Origin: an uncultured Rhizobiaceae bacterium
Lineage (GTDB): Bacteria; Pseudomonadota; Alphaproteobacteria; Rhizobiales; Rhizobiaceae
DNA length: 64,000 nucleotides
NCBI GenBank assembly: GCA_951813045.1
Contig: CATOTF010000002.1
Span: 3,596,001-3,660,000 of the forward strand
Reading direction: 5' to 3'
This document shows, piece after piece, positions 17,601 through 27,609 of the stretch. The position numbers were made by a program, and so were the translations under genes. How positions within the stretch are numbered: the stretch's first letter is position 1; the number at the start of each line of letters is the position of its first letter. Under the pieces are notes generated by a model. That model saw only the letters and a program-made list of their open reading frames with translations. It was not told the DNA's origin and searched no databases.

Positions 17601-19925
17601 CTAAGCTGCCATATTCTTCACATCAGACAATTTTGACAACATCGAAATATTGGAAATTTGTGAAGGATCCAGAAGCACCGATATCTGACCCGTATCAACC
17701 GGCTTGCTGAACAGATAACCTTGGATCTCGTCGACTGGGGCATTTCGCATGAGCATCTCAAATTGCTCGGTTGTCTCTATTCCTTCAACCACCACGGTTA
17801 AATCAAGCTTTTGTCCCAGTGCAGTAACAGCTTGTACGAGCGTGACCGACTTTTGATTTTTATGTAGATCCAAGACAAATGAACGATCAATCTTCACCTT
17901 GTCGAGTGGCAACTCATTGAGGTAGTTCAGACTTGAGAAACCAGTTCCAAAATCATCAAGAGAAATTCTGACGCCCATCCCTTTGAATTGATGCAACAGG
18001 GTCACAGTCTCTCCAATATCTTCCATCATGAGCGTTTCGGTAATTTCTAACTCAAGCCGGTCGGGAGAAAGGTCGCTTTCTGACAGGGCATTGCGAACAG
18101 TTTCCAACAGTTTTCCACTACGAAATTGTATAGCAGAAAGATTAACCGCAACGCGCACATCTTCTGGCCAGGAGGCGCAAGTTTTACACGCTTCATTCAA
18201 CATCCATCCACCGATCTCATTAATCAAACCCAGTTCTTCGGCGATAGGTATGAATAAGCCCGGTGATATATATCCTTTTGTTGGATGGTTCCAACGGATC
18301 AGGGCTTCACATACTGAGACACAACCCTTTTTAACAGAAACGATCGGCTGGTAATGCGCTTCCAGTTCACCATTTGTGAGTGCACAACGCAGATCATTCT
18401 CCAGCTTGCTTTGAACCTGCATGTCCCGACTCATCTCGGCATTATACATGCGCCAGTTGCCGCGCCCGTTCTGCTTGGCACTCAATAAAGCCAAATCGGC
18501 GTTTTTCAAAAGACCTTCGGCAGTTTGAGACTGACCAACACTGGCTGCAATCCCGATGCTGCATCCAAGCATCACACGCCGCGGGCCATATGAAAACGGT
18601 TGGGCGAATGATTCGCAGATTGTATCTGCAAGATTAGTAGCCAGGTCCAATCCATCTTCCTCGCGAACGGCTATCGCGAACTCGTCTCCGCCATAACGGG
18701 CACAAACACCGACCCCTTCGCTTACATTTAATAAGCGTTCAGCAACGGACTGCAGTATTTTATCCCCTTTGGAATGTCCCAGTGAATCATTAACCTGCTT
18801 AAACCGGTCAATGTTGATCAGTAACACCAGGCATCTGTGCTTTTCTCTCATTTCGGCAAGTTGTACACCCAGATATACTGGCAACTGGTTTCGGTTCATC
18901 AGGCCTGTTAACCGGTCAAACCGTTCCATATGGTCAATGCGTGTTGCAGCTTCAATTTCCTGGCTAATATCCTCAAAAGTAGCGATAATACCGCCACTTT
19001 CAGTTCTTGAGGCCAAAAACTTAAACGTGGTTATCTCTGGTGATTTCAGCTCAAACTGCATAGCAATTTGAGATTGATCTTGCGCGAGCGCCCAAGCCCG
19101 CATTTGCGTGGCAAATTTTTCCTCTAAACCATGATTGGTCGTTAAAAAATCAATGAAGCGGAGCAGAGGAACTCCCCTTACAGATTTCGAGGATTTCCCA
19201 AATAACTTGCTGATATGTTTGTTAGCGACTTCCAGTTTCCCCGCGGAATTAAACATGCAAATACCCTGGGGCACGCTTTCCAAAGCATTGTTGAACTGCG
19301 AAGCAAGTTTCTCAGCTTTTCGTCGGTTCACAACGTTATTGACGAGGTTTTCCCTCTGGCGATCAGTTATATTTCGAATTCCGATTAAATACGGTGCCAG
19401 CATCAAACTCAGGAATATGTAAACTCCTCCCTGAAATGCCAGTCCAGCAACAAGTGGAATTCCGATAACCAATAGCTGTCGATTTACCAACCTGGACAAG
19501 GGGAATCCGCGCCCGCAAACCCCGATCAGGTTGGCAAAAGTCACCACCATGCTGGTAAATTCGGCTGTAGCATTTCCCGAATTTGCGCCAAAAAAGCACC
19601 AAACTCCAAACGATGACGCGTGGAACACAGCACAAGTCGTGTAACGGCGCTCCCAATTCCTGTAGTCACTCAGCGTGAATTCACTTTTTTTGCGTGCAGC
19701 ATGAAAGCTTGAAATTATAACGCAACGAAACACTCCCAAAGCGAGCATGGCCGCTGCGATGCAATAAAACACCGGTGATCCAGACGTGTAACCCGTTAGC
19801 AATACAGCCATTACGGAAGTCGGAATTCCCAAAAGTAGAAACTTATTGTCAGAGAAAATTGAAAGGACAAACGACCGGTATATAGGACCAGCTAATTCGC
19901 TTTCAGAATCGTTGTTTGATGTCAT
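17601..19925 (-). CDS. Membrane-bound GGDEF–EAL cyclic-di-GMP protein with PAS
   Basis: 774 aa: about six membrane helices (residues 20–190), a PAS domain (about 210–310), GGDEF (about 335–495) and EAL (about 515–755). The GGDEF motif (CARYGGDEFA) is intact, with no RxxD inhibitory site ahead of it. All EAL residues are present: EALIRW, NLSAIQF, ELEITETLMM, LDDFGTGFSSLNYL, KIDRSFV, VVEGIETTEQ and QGYLFSKP. It could therefore both make and degrade c-di-GMP, with the PAS or membrane sensor setting the balance. The gene stands alone, 175 bases from divergent ugd, the first gene of a glycan cluster; c-di-GMP control of surface glycan is plausible but only inferred. Confidence 0.93.
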   Translation of the reverse strand: MTSNNDSESELAGPIYRSFVLSIFSDNKFLLLGIPTSVMAVLLTGYTSGSPVFYCIAAAMLALGVFRCVIISSFHAARKKSEFTLSDYRNWERRYTTCAVFHASSFGVWCFFGANSGNATAEFTSMVVTFANLIGVCGRGFPLSRLVNRQLLVIGIPLVAGLAFQGGVYIFLSLMLAPYLIGIRNITDRQRENLVNNVVNRRKAEKLASQFNNALESVPQGICMFNSAGKLEVANKHISKLFGKSSKSVRGVPLLRFIDFLTTNHGLEEKFATQMRAWALAQDQSQIAMQFELKSPEITTFKFLASRTESGGIIATFEDISQEIEAATRIDHMERFDRLTGLMNRNQLPVYLGVQLAEMREKHRCLVLLINIDRFKQVNDSLGHSKGDKILQSVAERLLNVSEGVGVCARYGGDEFAIAVREEDGLDLATNLADTICESFAQPFSYGPRRVMLGCSIGIAASVGQSQTAEGLLKNADLALLSAKQNGRGNWRMYNAEMSRDMQVQSKLENDLRCALTNGELEAHYQPIVSVKKGCVSVCEALIRWNHPTKGYISPGLFIPIAEELGLINEIGGWMLNEACKTCASWPEDVRVAVNLSAIQFRSGKLLETVRNALSESDLSPDRLELEITETLMMEDIGETVTLLHQFKGMGVRISLDDFGTGFSSLNYLNELPLDKVKIDRSFVLDLHKNQKSVTLVQAVTALGQKLDLTVVVEGIETTEQFEMLMRNAPVDEIQGYLFSKPVDTGQISVLLDPSQISNISMLSKLSDVKNMAA

Positions 19926-20100
19926 ATTACTCGCCCGCCCCCGGATTTACGCAGTGCAAAATTATTGCTGCTACCCGATCAAAATATCGTCAAAATCTAA
20001 ACTTTTAGATAAAAAACTTCCAAATGATTAACTCCGTGGCTAAACCGGTGCTGATTAGCTGCAAAAATCATCTGCAGCGATAGATTAATGCGCTGGAGTA

Positions 20101-21447
20101 ATGATGAAGATTGCCATGATTGGAACCGGTTATGTGGGCCTCGTTACCGGTGCATGTCTTGCCCATATCGGGCATGAAATCATTTGTGTTGATCATGATC
20201 AGTCAAAGATTTCTGCGCTCAAGAATGGAGAGATTCCCATATATGAGCCCGGCCTCGACAAAGTGGTCGCGGATTCAATTGCATCTGGAAACCTTACTTT
20301 CACGACTGAACTGACAGAAGCTGTGGAAGCTGTTGGTACCATATTCATTGCCGTTGGCACCCCGCCTGCCGCTGATGGGCGCTCCGATCTGACGCAGGTT
20401 GAAGCTGCTGCCAAACAAATCGCGAAAGCGGCCAATGGATCAAAAATAGTCGTGATAAAGTCAACTGTTCCGGTTGGCACCTGCCGCCGCGTTGGCCGTA
20501 TTTTAGGTAAACATGGGGAAGACCACGAATTTCATGTGGCGTCCAACCCTGAATTCCTGCGCGAAGGAAATGCAGTTGATGACTTCATGAACCCGGATAG
20601 AATTGTTGTGGGAACCGACTCTGACAAGTCAGAGGCGGCAATGCGCGATATTTATCAGCGTTTCGAAGCACAGGACGTGCCATTTGTATCCACAAATCTT
20701 GAAACATCGGAGCTTATTAAATATTCAGCCAATGCATTTTTGGCAGCAAAAGTCGCGTTTATTAACGAGATGTCCAATCTTTGTGACGCGACCGGGGCAA
20801 ATGTTGAAGACTTGTCTTTGGGAATTGGACTGGACGAACGTATCGGCAAGGCCTTTTTAAAACCCGGCCCTGGATATGGCGGCTCATGCTTTCCCAAGGA
20901 CACACTCGCCCTGACAATCCTTGCGCAGGAAGCGGATGCACCCTCACGAATTATCGAATCCGTTGTTGATTCAAACTCAAACCACATCCGTCGCCTTGGT
21001 CGAAAAATTGCCGAATTTTGCGCTGATTCCTGGGGCCTGGACTATCAACACCCACTGATTGACAAGCGCATTGCGGTTCTTGGTCTTGCATTCAAAGCGA
21101 ATACTGACGACATCCGTTCCGCAGCCAGCACCGTTATTGCTCCACTCCTGATAAAGCAGGGAGCGAGCGTAATTGGTTATGATCCAGAGGCATCTGAAGC
21201 CGCTTTGGACGCCATAGACCACATTGAAACAACAACTGACATGGACGAGGCCCTTGAAGGCGCTGATGCCGTCGTCATTCTCACCGAATGGGAAAACATC
21301 AAATCCATCGATTGGTCGAAAAAGAAAAAGCTTCTCAAGTCACCGGTCATAATTGACCTTCGAAACCTGTTTGATCCGGATCAAATGGCAGAATTGAACA
21401 TTCAATATTCATCACTTGGGCGCCCACTGACCGGAAATCGCCGCTAA
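20101..21447 (+). CDS. ugd: UDP-glucose 6-dehydrogenase
   Basis: Oxidises UDP-glucose to UDP-glucuronate with two NAD+, feeding acidic surface glycans. 448 aa with the N-terminal Rossmann motif IAMIGTGYVGLVTGACLA, SNPEFLREGNAVDDFMNPDRIVVG, and catalytic Cys263 in GPGYGGSCFPKD; the C-terminal UDP-binding domain has VLGLAFKANTDDIRSAAS. GGAG lies just before the tandem ATGATG. It heads a five-gene stretch in which the next four genes are glycosyltransferases, so glucuronate is probably a component of the product. Confidence 0.93.
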   Translation: MMKIAMIGTGYVGLVTGACLAHIGHEIICVDHDQSKISALKNGEIPIYEPGLDKVVADSIASGNLTFTTELTEAVEAVGTIFIAVGTPPAADGRSDLTQVEAAAKQIAKAANGSKIVVIKSTVPVGTCRRVGRILGKHGEDHEFHVASNPEFLREGNAVDDFMNPDRIVVGTDSDKSEAAMRDIYQRFEAQDVPFVSTNLETSELIKYSANAFLAAKVAFINEMSNLCDATGANVEDLSLGIGLDERIGKAFLKPGPGYGGSCFPKDTLALTILAQEADAPSRIIESVVDSNSNHIRRLGRKIAEFCADSWGLDYQHPLIDKRIAVLGLAFKANTDDIRSAASTVIAPLLIKQGASVIGYDPEASEAALDAIDHIETTTDMDEALEGADAVVILTEWENIKSIDWSKKKKLLKSPVIIDLRNLFDPDQMAELNIQYSSLGRPLTGNRR

Positions 21448-21540
21448 TTTGTGATCAATCATCTGTTTGAGTCCGTTGCACAGAACCCATCAAACGCATA
21501 GAATAGTGCCGCAGTAGAGTTTTGGGGCCCAATTCCGAAT

Positions 21541-22800
21541 ATGAAACGTCTCAATGACGCTCGCATCCTCATGTATAGCCACGATACGTTTGGCCTTGGG
21601 CACCTGCGCAGGTGCCGAACGATTGCCCATGCCCTGGTGGATCGCTTCAAGGGTCTGACTGTCCTTATTATTTCCGGTTCGCAGATCGCCGGAGCTTTTG
21701 ACTTTAAAGCCCGGGTGGATTTTGTGAAAATCCCCAGCGTAATCAAGCTTTATTCCGGCGATTATACTTCAATCAGCGAGCATATCGACATTCACGACAC
21801 GCTTGCAATGCGCGAAGCACTGATCAAGGAGACTGCTGAGCTTTTTGAGCCAGACATCTTTATCGTTGATAAAGAACCGATGGGTCTGCGCGGGGAGGTT
21901 GAAAAAACCCTTATCGCCCTGCAGGCGCGCGGGTGTACAACCGTATTGGGCTTGCGCGACGTGATGGATTCACCCGAACTTCTTCAGGAAGAGTGGGAAA
22001 AAAAGGGGGTGATGAACAAGCTTCCTGACCTTTATGATGATTTATGGATCTACGGGCCCAAAAAATTCTGGAACCCCCTACTGGGAATGGACGTACCGGA
22101 TGCGGTTCGCGAAAAGGTTCGCCACACCGGGTATTTACAGCGCGACACCCCAACATCAGATAGCAACCCGCAAATTCATATGCTGCCCGAAGACTATATA
22201 CTTGTAACCGCAGGTGGCGGTGGAGACGGGGCCGACATCATGTCGATGGTATTGGCCGCACGGGAACACGATCGAAATCTGGTCTATCCGCTTGTTCTGG
22301 TTCCTGGCCCGTTTATGAGGCATGAACTGCGTGAAGACATTCATAGAAGGGCGGCAAATCTTCGAAGCGTGACAGTAATCGATTTCGATAATGAGTTTGA
22401 AACCCTCATGAACGGCGCGTCCGCTGTGGTGGGCATGTGTGGCTACAATACATTTTGCGAAGTCCTGTCGTTCGACAAGCCAACCCTGTTTATTCCAAGA
22501 ACCAAACCCCGCGAAGAACAGCTCATCCGGGCAACACGTGCCAGCGAATTGGGATTAACTCAGGTACTCGATTCCGATCAGGCGGCTGACCCTGAAAAAA
22601 TGGCCGACGCACTTCACCAACTGCCCCATTCACCTCCACCGTCGAAATCGGAAAGCAATATAAAGCTCGACGGACTGCAAATCATTTGTAAACGGGTCGA
22701 AGAACTTCTGGCGATGTCTCCAAGCTCAAATCAGGTCGACGGTTCTAACCTCATGCATAAAGCCACATCTGCGGCAACCGTTGAGTCAAATCCGGGATGA
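21541..22800 (+). CDS. Glycosyltransferase, COG4671/GT28-like (first copy)
   Basis: 419-aa GT-B protein. ARILMYSHDTFGLGHLRRCRTIAHAL is the N-terminal motif of 'predicted glycosyl transferase' COG4671, and VTAGGGGDGADIM plus GMCGYNTFCEVLSFDKPTLFIPRTKPREEQLIRA form the C-terminal nucleotide-sugar site, similar to MurG/GT28. No signal peptide or membrane helix. Its stop overlaps the next start (ATGA). Donor and acceptor unknown. The gene at 24050 is a divergent paralogue of the same family. Confidence 0.75.
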   Translation: MKRLNDARILMYSHDTFGLGHLRRCRTIAHALVDRFKGLTVLIISGSQIAGAFDFKARVDFVKIPSVIKLYSGDYTSISEHIDIHDTLAMREALIKETAELFEPDIFIVDKEPMGLRGEVEKTLIALQARGCTTVLGLRDVMDSPELLQEEWEKKGVMNKLPDLYDDLWIYGPKKFWNPLLGMDVPDAVREKVRHTGYLQRDTPTSDSNPQIHMLPEDYILVTAGGGGDGADIMSMVLAAREHDRNLVYPLVLVPGPFMRHELREDIHRRAANLRSVTVIDFDNEFETLMNGASAVVGMCGYNTFCEVLSFDKPTLFIPRTKPREEQLIRATRASELGLTQVLDSDQAADPEKMADALHQLPHSPPPSKSESNIKLDGLQIICKRVEELLAMSPSSNQVDGSNLMHKATSAATVESNPG

Positions 22801-24050
22801 CGGATAAGCGAATAGCCATATTTTTAAAGGGCTATCCGCGCCTTTCGGAAACCTTTATCGCGCAGGAGATCTTAAATCTCCAAAAAGCCGACCTACCTCT
22901 ACAGTTGGTTTCCCTGCGCCATCCAACTGACACCAAACGCCATCCGGTGCACCACGAAATTACCGCTCCGCTTTTATACCTGCCCGAATATGTACACCAC
23001 GAATGGGCGCGTTGCATACAGGGTTGGCTGAAAGCCAGGCGTTTACCGGGTTATAAAGAGGCCCGCAGGGTCTGGCTCAAGGACTTAATACGGGACAAAA
23101 CCCGCAATCGGGTCCGCCGTTTTGTTCAGGCTATGGTCGCCGCTTCCGAACTGGGGGACGATATTGGGTGGCTCTACGGCCATTTTATTCACACACCGGG
23201 TTCCGTCACCCGTTATGCAGCAATCATGCGGGGCTTGCCTTATTCCATCAGCGCCCACGCAAAAGACATCTGGACCTCACCCAATTGGGAACTATCGGAA
23301 AAGCTGGACGGAGCTGAGTGGACGGTTACGTGCACGAAAGGCGGGGCTGATCACCTCGCATCGCTGGCGCAATCCAGCGATGCCGTGAAACTGGTTTACC
23401 ACGGGCTTGACCTTGAACGTTTCCCCAAACCGGATCAATTCACATTTACCCGTGACGGAAGTGACCCTGACAACCCTGTCCAAATCGTCAGTGTGGGGCG
23501 GGCGGTGGAGAAAAAGGGGCTCGACACCCTGTTACGCGCACTTGCACAATTACCCGATACACTCCACTGGCACTGGACACATATTGCGGGTGGCCCGTTG
23601 CTAGCCGACCTGAAACAACTTGGCAAAGAGTTGGGCATTGATGATAGGTTGACGTTCCTCGGCAGTCAGGCACAATCGCGTGTCTTGCAGGCCTATCGGG
23701 AGTCCGATCTCTTCGTTCTACCCTGTCGGATTGCTACGGATGGCGACCGCGATGGTCTTCCCAATGTCATCGTGGAAGCTCAAAGTCAGGGACTGCCCGT
23801 CATCTCGTCACCGATTTCAGGCATTCCGGAGCTGATTGAAGATGGGATCAACGGCCTGCTCGTTGCGCCGGATCAGCCGGCGGAACTGGCTAAAGCAATG
23901 GAGAGCCTTGCCGGTGACCCCGGCACCCGTTGTTCAATGGGAGAAGCCGGTGCAAATCGCGTACACGAGAGTTTCAACGCGACCAATGAGATAGAGCTCC
24001 TGTTAAAACTCTTTAACTCGGATGAAATGGCTCAAACAGCGGAAACATAA
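22797..24050 (+). CDS. Glycosyltransferase family 4 (WcaL-like)
   Basis: 417-aa GT-B retaining glycosyltransferase. The start IAIFLKGYPRLSETFIAQEI is the WcaL/colanic-acid-type N-terminus; C-terminal motifs are VSVGRAVEKKGLDTLLRAL, DRLTFLGSQAQ and the E-x7-E-like block DGLPNVIVEAQSQGLPVISS. Starts within the previous gene's stop (ATGA) and ends in a TAATG overlap with the next gene, so the glycosyltransferases are translationally coupled. Linkage made is unknown. Confidence 0.85.
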   Translation: MTDKRIAIFLKGYPRLSETFIAQEILNLQKADLPLQLVSLRHPTDTKRHPVHHEITAPLLYLPEYVHHEWARCIQGWLKARRLPGYKEARRVWLKDLIRDKTRNRVRRFVQAMVAASELGDDIGWLYGHFIHTPGSVTRYAAIMRGLPYSISAHAKDIWTSPNWELSEKLDGAEWTVTCTKGGADHLASLAQSSDAVKLVYHGLDLERFPKPDQFTFTRDGSDPDNPVQIVSVGRAVEKKGLDTLLRALAQLPDTLHWHWTHIAGGPLLADLKQLGKELGIDDRLTFLGSQAQSRVLQAYRESDLFVLPCRIATDGDRDGLPNVIVEAQSQGLPVISSPISGIPELIEDGINGLLVAPDQPAELAKAMESLAGDPGTRCSMGEAGANRVHESFNATNEIELLLKLFNSDEMAQTAET

Positions 24051-25204
24051 TGGCTGAATCCCCCCGCATATTGTTTTATTTTTTGCATCTGCTTGGGGTT
24101 GGCCACGTTTTTCGCGCAAAGCGCCTCATTGAGGGATTCCACAACGCCGGAATGAAAACTGATGTCATCTATGGGGGCGCTCCCGTTCCCGGCGTATCGT
24201 TTCAGGCTGATAGCGTTCATTACCTCCCCCCAATTAGGGCAGCAGATAGCGCCTACTCCAACTATCTGGATGCCAATGATGAACCGCTCGAAAAACCTTT
24301 TCTCGAGCGCAGAAAACAATCCCTGTTGGAGGTTTTCGAGACCCTATCCCCTGATCTGATATTGATAGAAGCATTTCCGTTTGGAAGACGAATAGTGCGT
24401 CACGAACTTGGAGCATTATTCGATCAGGCCGCTACCCGCGAAAAAAAACCGCTTATTGTTACGTCCGTGCGCGACATACTGCAGGAGCGTAAGAAGCCGG
24501 GTCGTAACGAAGAGACGCGCGACTGGATTACCAATGCATTCGATCATGTTCTCGTTCACTCAGACCCTGACATAATCCGCCTTGATGACACTTTCCCCTT
24601 TGCCCGTGAGATCGACAACAAATTGTCCTACACGGGCTTTGTGCTACCCAATAAAGAACCAGACCAAAACGAGGTTGAGACCTTTGATGTCATTGTATCT
24701 GCGGGTGGTGGTGCTTTTGGTGGAGAGTTAATGCAGACCGCCCTCGCGGTTGCCAATGAGCGGGTGGATATGAGCTGGTGTCTGACAACCGGCCCAAATT
24801 TACCGGACAACGAACGTGAACTTCTGGCTTCTTGTGCCGTAAAACACATCGCCGTTCGAACGTCGCTGAAAAACCTGTCGGGCCACATGGGCAAGGCGCG
24901 GCTTTCAATCTCCCAATGCGGTTATAACACGGCGATGGACGTATTGGCCGCCCATCGCGACAGCCGGTGCCGCGCAATATTTGTACCCTATGACACGACC
25001 GGTCAGACGGAGCAGTTGAAACGCAGCGAACTTTTAGAAAAGGCGGGGTATTCAATCAACCTCCCTCAATCGACCCTCACAACGGAAAACCTTAACAGCG
25101 CCATTGATAAGGCACTGGCCTTGCCGAGAAGTTCGCATGAGGTGGACTTTGATGGTGTTGAAAATTCGGCAAAATTGATCCGCTCTTGGTTGGATAAAAC
25201 ATGA
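24050..25204 (+). CDS. Glycosyltransferase, COG4671/GT28-like (second copy)
   Basis: 384 aa, paralogous in architecture to the protein from 21541: RILFYFLHLLGVGHVFRAKRL at the N-terminus, DLILIEAFPFGRR mid-way, and VIVSAGGGAFGGELM plus SISQCGYNTAMDVL at the donor site. The two copies are quite different in detail, suggesting distinct linkages rather than a recent duplication. It starts one base into the preceding stop codon (TAATG), and the next start overlaps its stop (ATGA). Confidence 0.72.
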   Translation: MAESPRILFYFLHLLGVGHVFRAKRLIEGFHNAGMKTDVIYGGAPVPGVSFQADSVHYLPPIRAADSAYSNYLDANDEPLEKPFLERRKQSLLEVFETLSPDLILIEAFPFGRRIVRHELGALFDQAATREKKPLIVTSVRDILQERKKPGRNEETRDWITNAFDHVLVHSDPDIIRLDDTFPFAREIDNKLSYTGFVLPNKEPDQNEVETFDVIVSAGGGAFGGELMQTALAVANERVDMSWCLTTGPNLPDNERELLASCAVKHIAVRTSLKNLSGHMGKARLSISQCGYNTAMDVLAAHRDSRCRAIFVPYDTTGQTEQLKRSELLEKAGYSINLPQSTLTTENLNSAIDKALALPRSSHEVDFDGVENSAKLIRSWLDKT

Positions 25205-26322
25205 ACCGGATTGCTTTTTATGCAACGATCAAACCGCCTGACCACCCCATCGCCTCTGGTGACAGGTTAATTGCCCGAAATCTGATGGCGGCACTGGAGC
25301 TTGCCGGTTATTCGGTCGAACTGGCCTCGAAATTCATCGCCTATTCAAAGCGAGAGGCGGATGATATTCTGGAAACCCGTAAGCGCGTAGCCCTCATTGA
25401 GGCTGACAAGTTCATTGCTTCGATGAAGGATAACCCGCCCGATTTGTGGCTCACCTATCATCCCTATTGTAAAGCGCCGGACTGGATTGGGCCCACCGTA
25501 TCATCTGCGCTCAATATACCTTACGTCACGGTTGAAGCCGCCAAAACCGGACAGGGGTTTGAAGATGGTGGAGACCGGTGGGCGAAGTGGCGGTTGGAAG
25601 CGCAGACCGGAATAAAACGCGCGGACTTACACATTGCCTTAAAACCGCAAGACCGTGACTATCTGGCCTCTTTGAACGGTACTGATTCAAACATCAAAAT
25701 GCTGGCGCCTTTCATTAACGATGAAGTGCCAGTTAGCCTGCCAAAGATCAACCACCCAAGCCATTGGCGTGCCGGTTCTCCGGTATTGCTCTCTGTTGGC
25801 ATGCTGCGGCCCGGTAAGAAGGTGGAGAACTACCGCCGCATTGCGCAGGCGCTTGAACCACTTCAAGCGTTGCACTGGAACTGGATAGCCATCGGTGACG
25901 GGCCTGAACGTGATAATATTGAAGGTTTTTTCAAACCTTTCGACCCAGGCCGCATCCATTTCACGGGCGCCCTTTCCCACGAAGAGGTCTTGGCTCATAT
26001 GGAGCAGGCGGACTTATTTTTATGGCCGGGGTGGAAAGAGCCAATTGGAATGGTTTATCTCGAAGCTCAGATGATGGGACTGCCAGTCGCGGCACTCAAC
26101 TCAATGGGTGTGCCTCTCTCCGTTCACCACGGCACCACCGGCTTATTGGCCCTGGAAGATGATCCACAAGCGTTTAACGAAAATCTCTCGACATTGATTT
26201 CACACCCCAGTCTGCGCGATGATCTTGGTAAAAACGCAAAGCGCAGCATCCGTGAAAACCACTCATTAGGTTCAGCAGCGAACAGGTTCGAAGAGGTTTT
26301 AACACCATTGCTGCAGCCGTAG
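25201..26322 (+). CDS. Glycosyltransferase family 4/1
   Basis: 373-aa GT-B protein. The C-terminal half has VLLSVGMLRPGKKVENYRRIAQAL, AIGDGPERDNIEGFF, RIHFTGALSHEEVLAHMEQADLFLWPGWKEPIGMVYLEAQMMGLPV and HHGTTGLLA, with the usual Glu pair. Its N-terminus (SGDRLIARNLMAALELAGYSVELAS) fits an acceptor-binding Rossmann half. Last of four overlapping glycosyltransferase genes after ugd; 87 bases separate it from the DD-carboxypeptidase gene. Confidence 0.85.
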   Translation: MNRIAFYATIKPPDHPIASGDRLIARNLMAALELAGYSVELASKFIAYSKREADDILETRKRVALIEADKFIASMKDNPPDLWLTYHPYCKAPDWIGPTVSSALNIPYVTVEAAKTGQGFEDGGDRWAKWRLEAQTGIKRADLHIALKPQDRDYLASLNGTDSNIKMLAPFINDEVPVSLPKINHPSHWRAGSPVLLSVGMLRPGKKVENYRRIAQALEPLQALHWNWIAIGDGPERDNIEGFFKPFDPGRIHFTGALSHEEVLAHMEQADLFLWPGWKEPIGMVYLEAQMMGLPVAALNSMGVPLSVHHGTTGLLALEDDPQAFNENLSTLISHPSLRDDLGKNAKRSIRENHSLGSAANRFEEVLTPLLQP

Positions 26323-26409
26323 AAATTTAGCCCGATATGCCATTCACCCGTTGTACGTGCTGAATACTTTGCTAGATAGATATAAACATCTCATTTGCAT
26401 AACAATTCG

Positions 26410-27609
26410 ATGAAAAACCGCCTACGCCTTATCGTGGTATATCTCAGCTTTCTGTTGACCCATTCCGCCGTGGCGGTGCCTCACATTGTGATTGATTTTG
26501 AGACTGGAAACGTCCTGTCCCATCAACAGCCTTTCGACCCGTGGCACCCCGCATCCCTGACGAAACTCATGACGGCCTATTCGGTGTTCAAGGCCATACA
26601 GGCGGGCGAATTAACCGGCGACAGCCCCGTTCGAGTGTCCAAAAATGCCCGCAGACAGCCCCCGAGCCGAATGGGTTATCGAGTCGGCACATTATTGAGC
26701 ATGGAAAATGCCCTAAAATTACTCATCGTAAAAAGCGCCAATGACATCGCCGTTGCGATTGCCGAAACCACATCTGGTTCGGTCGAGGGCTTTGCCCAGC
26801 GCATGAACAGGGACGCCGTTGCCCTTGGGATGAATAATTCAAAATTCATCAACCCTCACGGCCTCCACGACCGGCGACAGGTAACCACTGCGCGAGATAT
26901 GGCTCTTTTGGTTCGTGCAATCCACCGGGAGTTCCCTCAATACAAAAGCTGGTTCGAAACCCCTTCGGTATTAGCCCCCAGCCGCACCAAAAACGGCAAG
27001 ACGATCGAGCGCATCTACTATTCTTATAATCTGTTGCTCGAACGTTATCGCGGGGCTGACGGGTTCAAGACCGGATTTGTCTGCGCATCGGGTTACAATT
27101 TCATCGGCGCTGCCACCCGTTCCGGCAGGCGCATCGCTGCGGTTATTCTAGGACGGGGTTCGCAAACCAGCCGGGCCGTTGACGCGGCAAAGCTAATGAC
27201 CGAAGGGTTTGGCCTGCCAAATGCAGCTGGTGTTCCCATCGCTTCGTTTAAACCCGCCGGACCAGTACCAAGTGGGCCGCGCAACATGCGCAATATCCTT
27301 TGTACGCAGGAGGCAAGGGCCGCACGATACGAGCCCGGTGCGGGACAAGCCGTTATTAAATCACCCTGGTTGCAGCAACGACAAATCAGCCGGTCGCCGG
27401 TCAAAGTATCTTTACTGTCGGGCACAGCCGCGCAGTTGGCTGGCGCTCGAATTCCGCTTCCCAAATTCAGGGGAAACACGTCGATTAAGGCTCTTGAACC
27501 GATAGGGCCAGCTAAAGCCACACCACCTGCATTGGAAAGCGCGGGAGACGCAACTTCCCAGCCTAAAAAGAGTGTAGCGCTACCCAATTTCAGACCGGTG
27601 ACACAATGA
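26410..27609 (+). CDS. D-alanyl-D-alanine carboxypeptidase (PBP5/6-like)
   Basis: Trims the terminal D-Ala of peptidoglycan pentapeptides in the periplasm. 399 aa with a signal peptide (MKNRLRLIVVYLSFLLTHSAVA). Penicillin-binding motifs: SLTK 49–52 (nucleophile Ser49), SAN 109–111, KTG 220–222. The C-terminal third is Pro/Ala-rich and lacks an obvious amphipathic anchor. I chose ATG 26410; a TTG at 26395 is open but has no advantage. The stop overlaps the start of the CobW gene (ATGA). Confidence 0.92.
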   Translation: MKNRLRLIVVYLSFLLTHSAVAVPHIVIDFETGNVLSHQQPFDPWHPASLTKLMTAYSVFKAIQAGELTGDSPVRVSKNARRQPPSRMGYRVGTLLSMENALKLLIVKSANDIAVAIAETTSGSVEGFAQRMNRDAVALGMNNSKFINPHGLHDRRQVTTARDMALLVRAIHREFPQYKSWFETPSVLAPSRTKNGKTIERIYYSYNLLLERYRGADGFKTGFVCASGYNFIGAATRSGRRIAAVILGRGSQTSRAVDAAKLMTEGFGLPNAAGVPIASFKPAGPVPSGPRNMRNILCTQEARAARYEPGAGQAVIKSPWLQQRQISRSPVKVSLLSGTAAQLAGARIPLPKFRGNTSIKALEPIGPAKATPPALESAGDATSQPKKSVALPNFRPVTQ

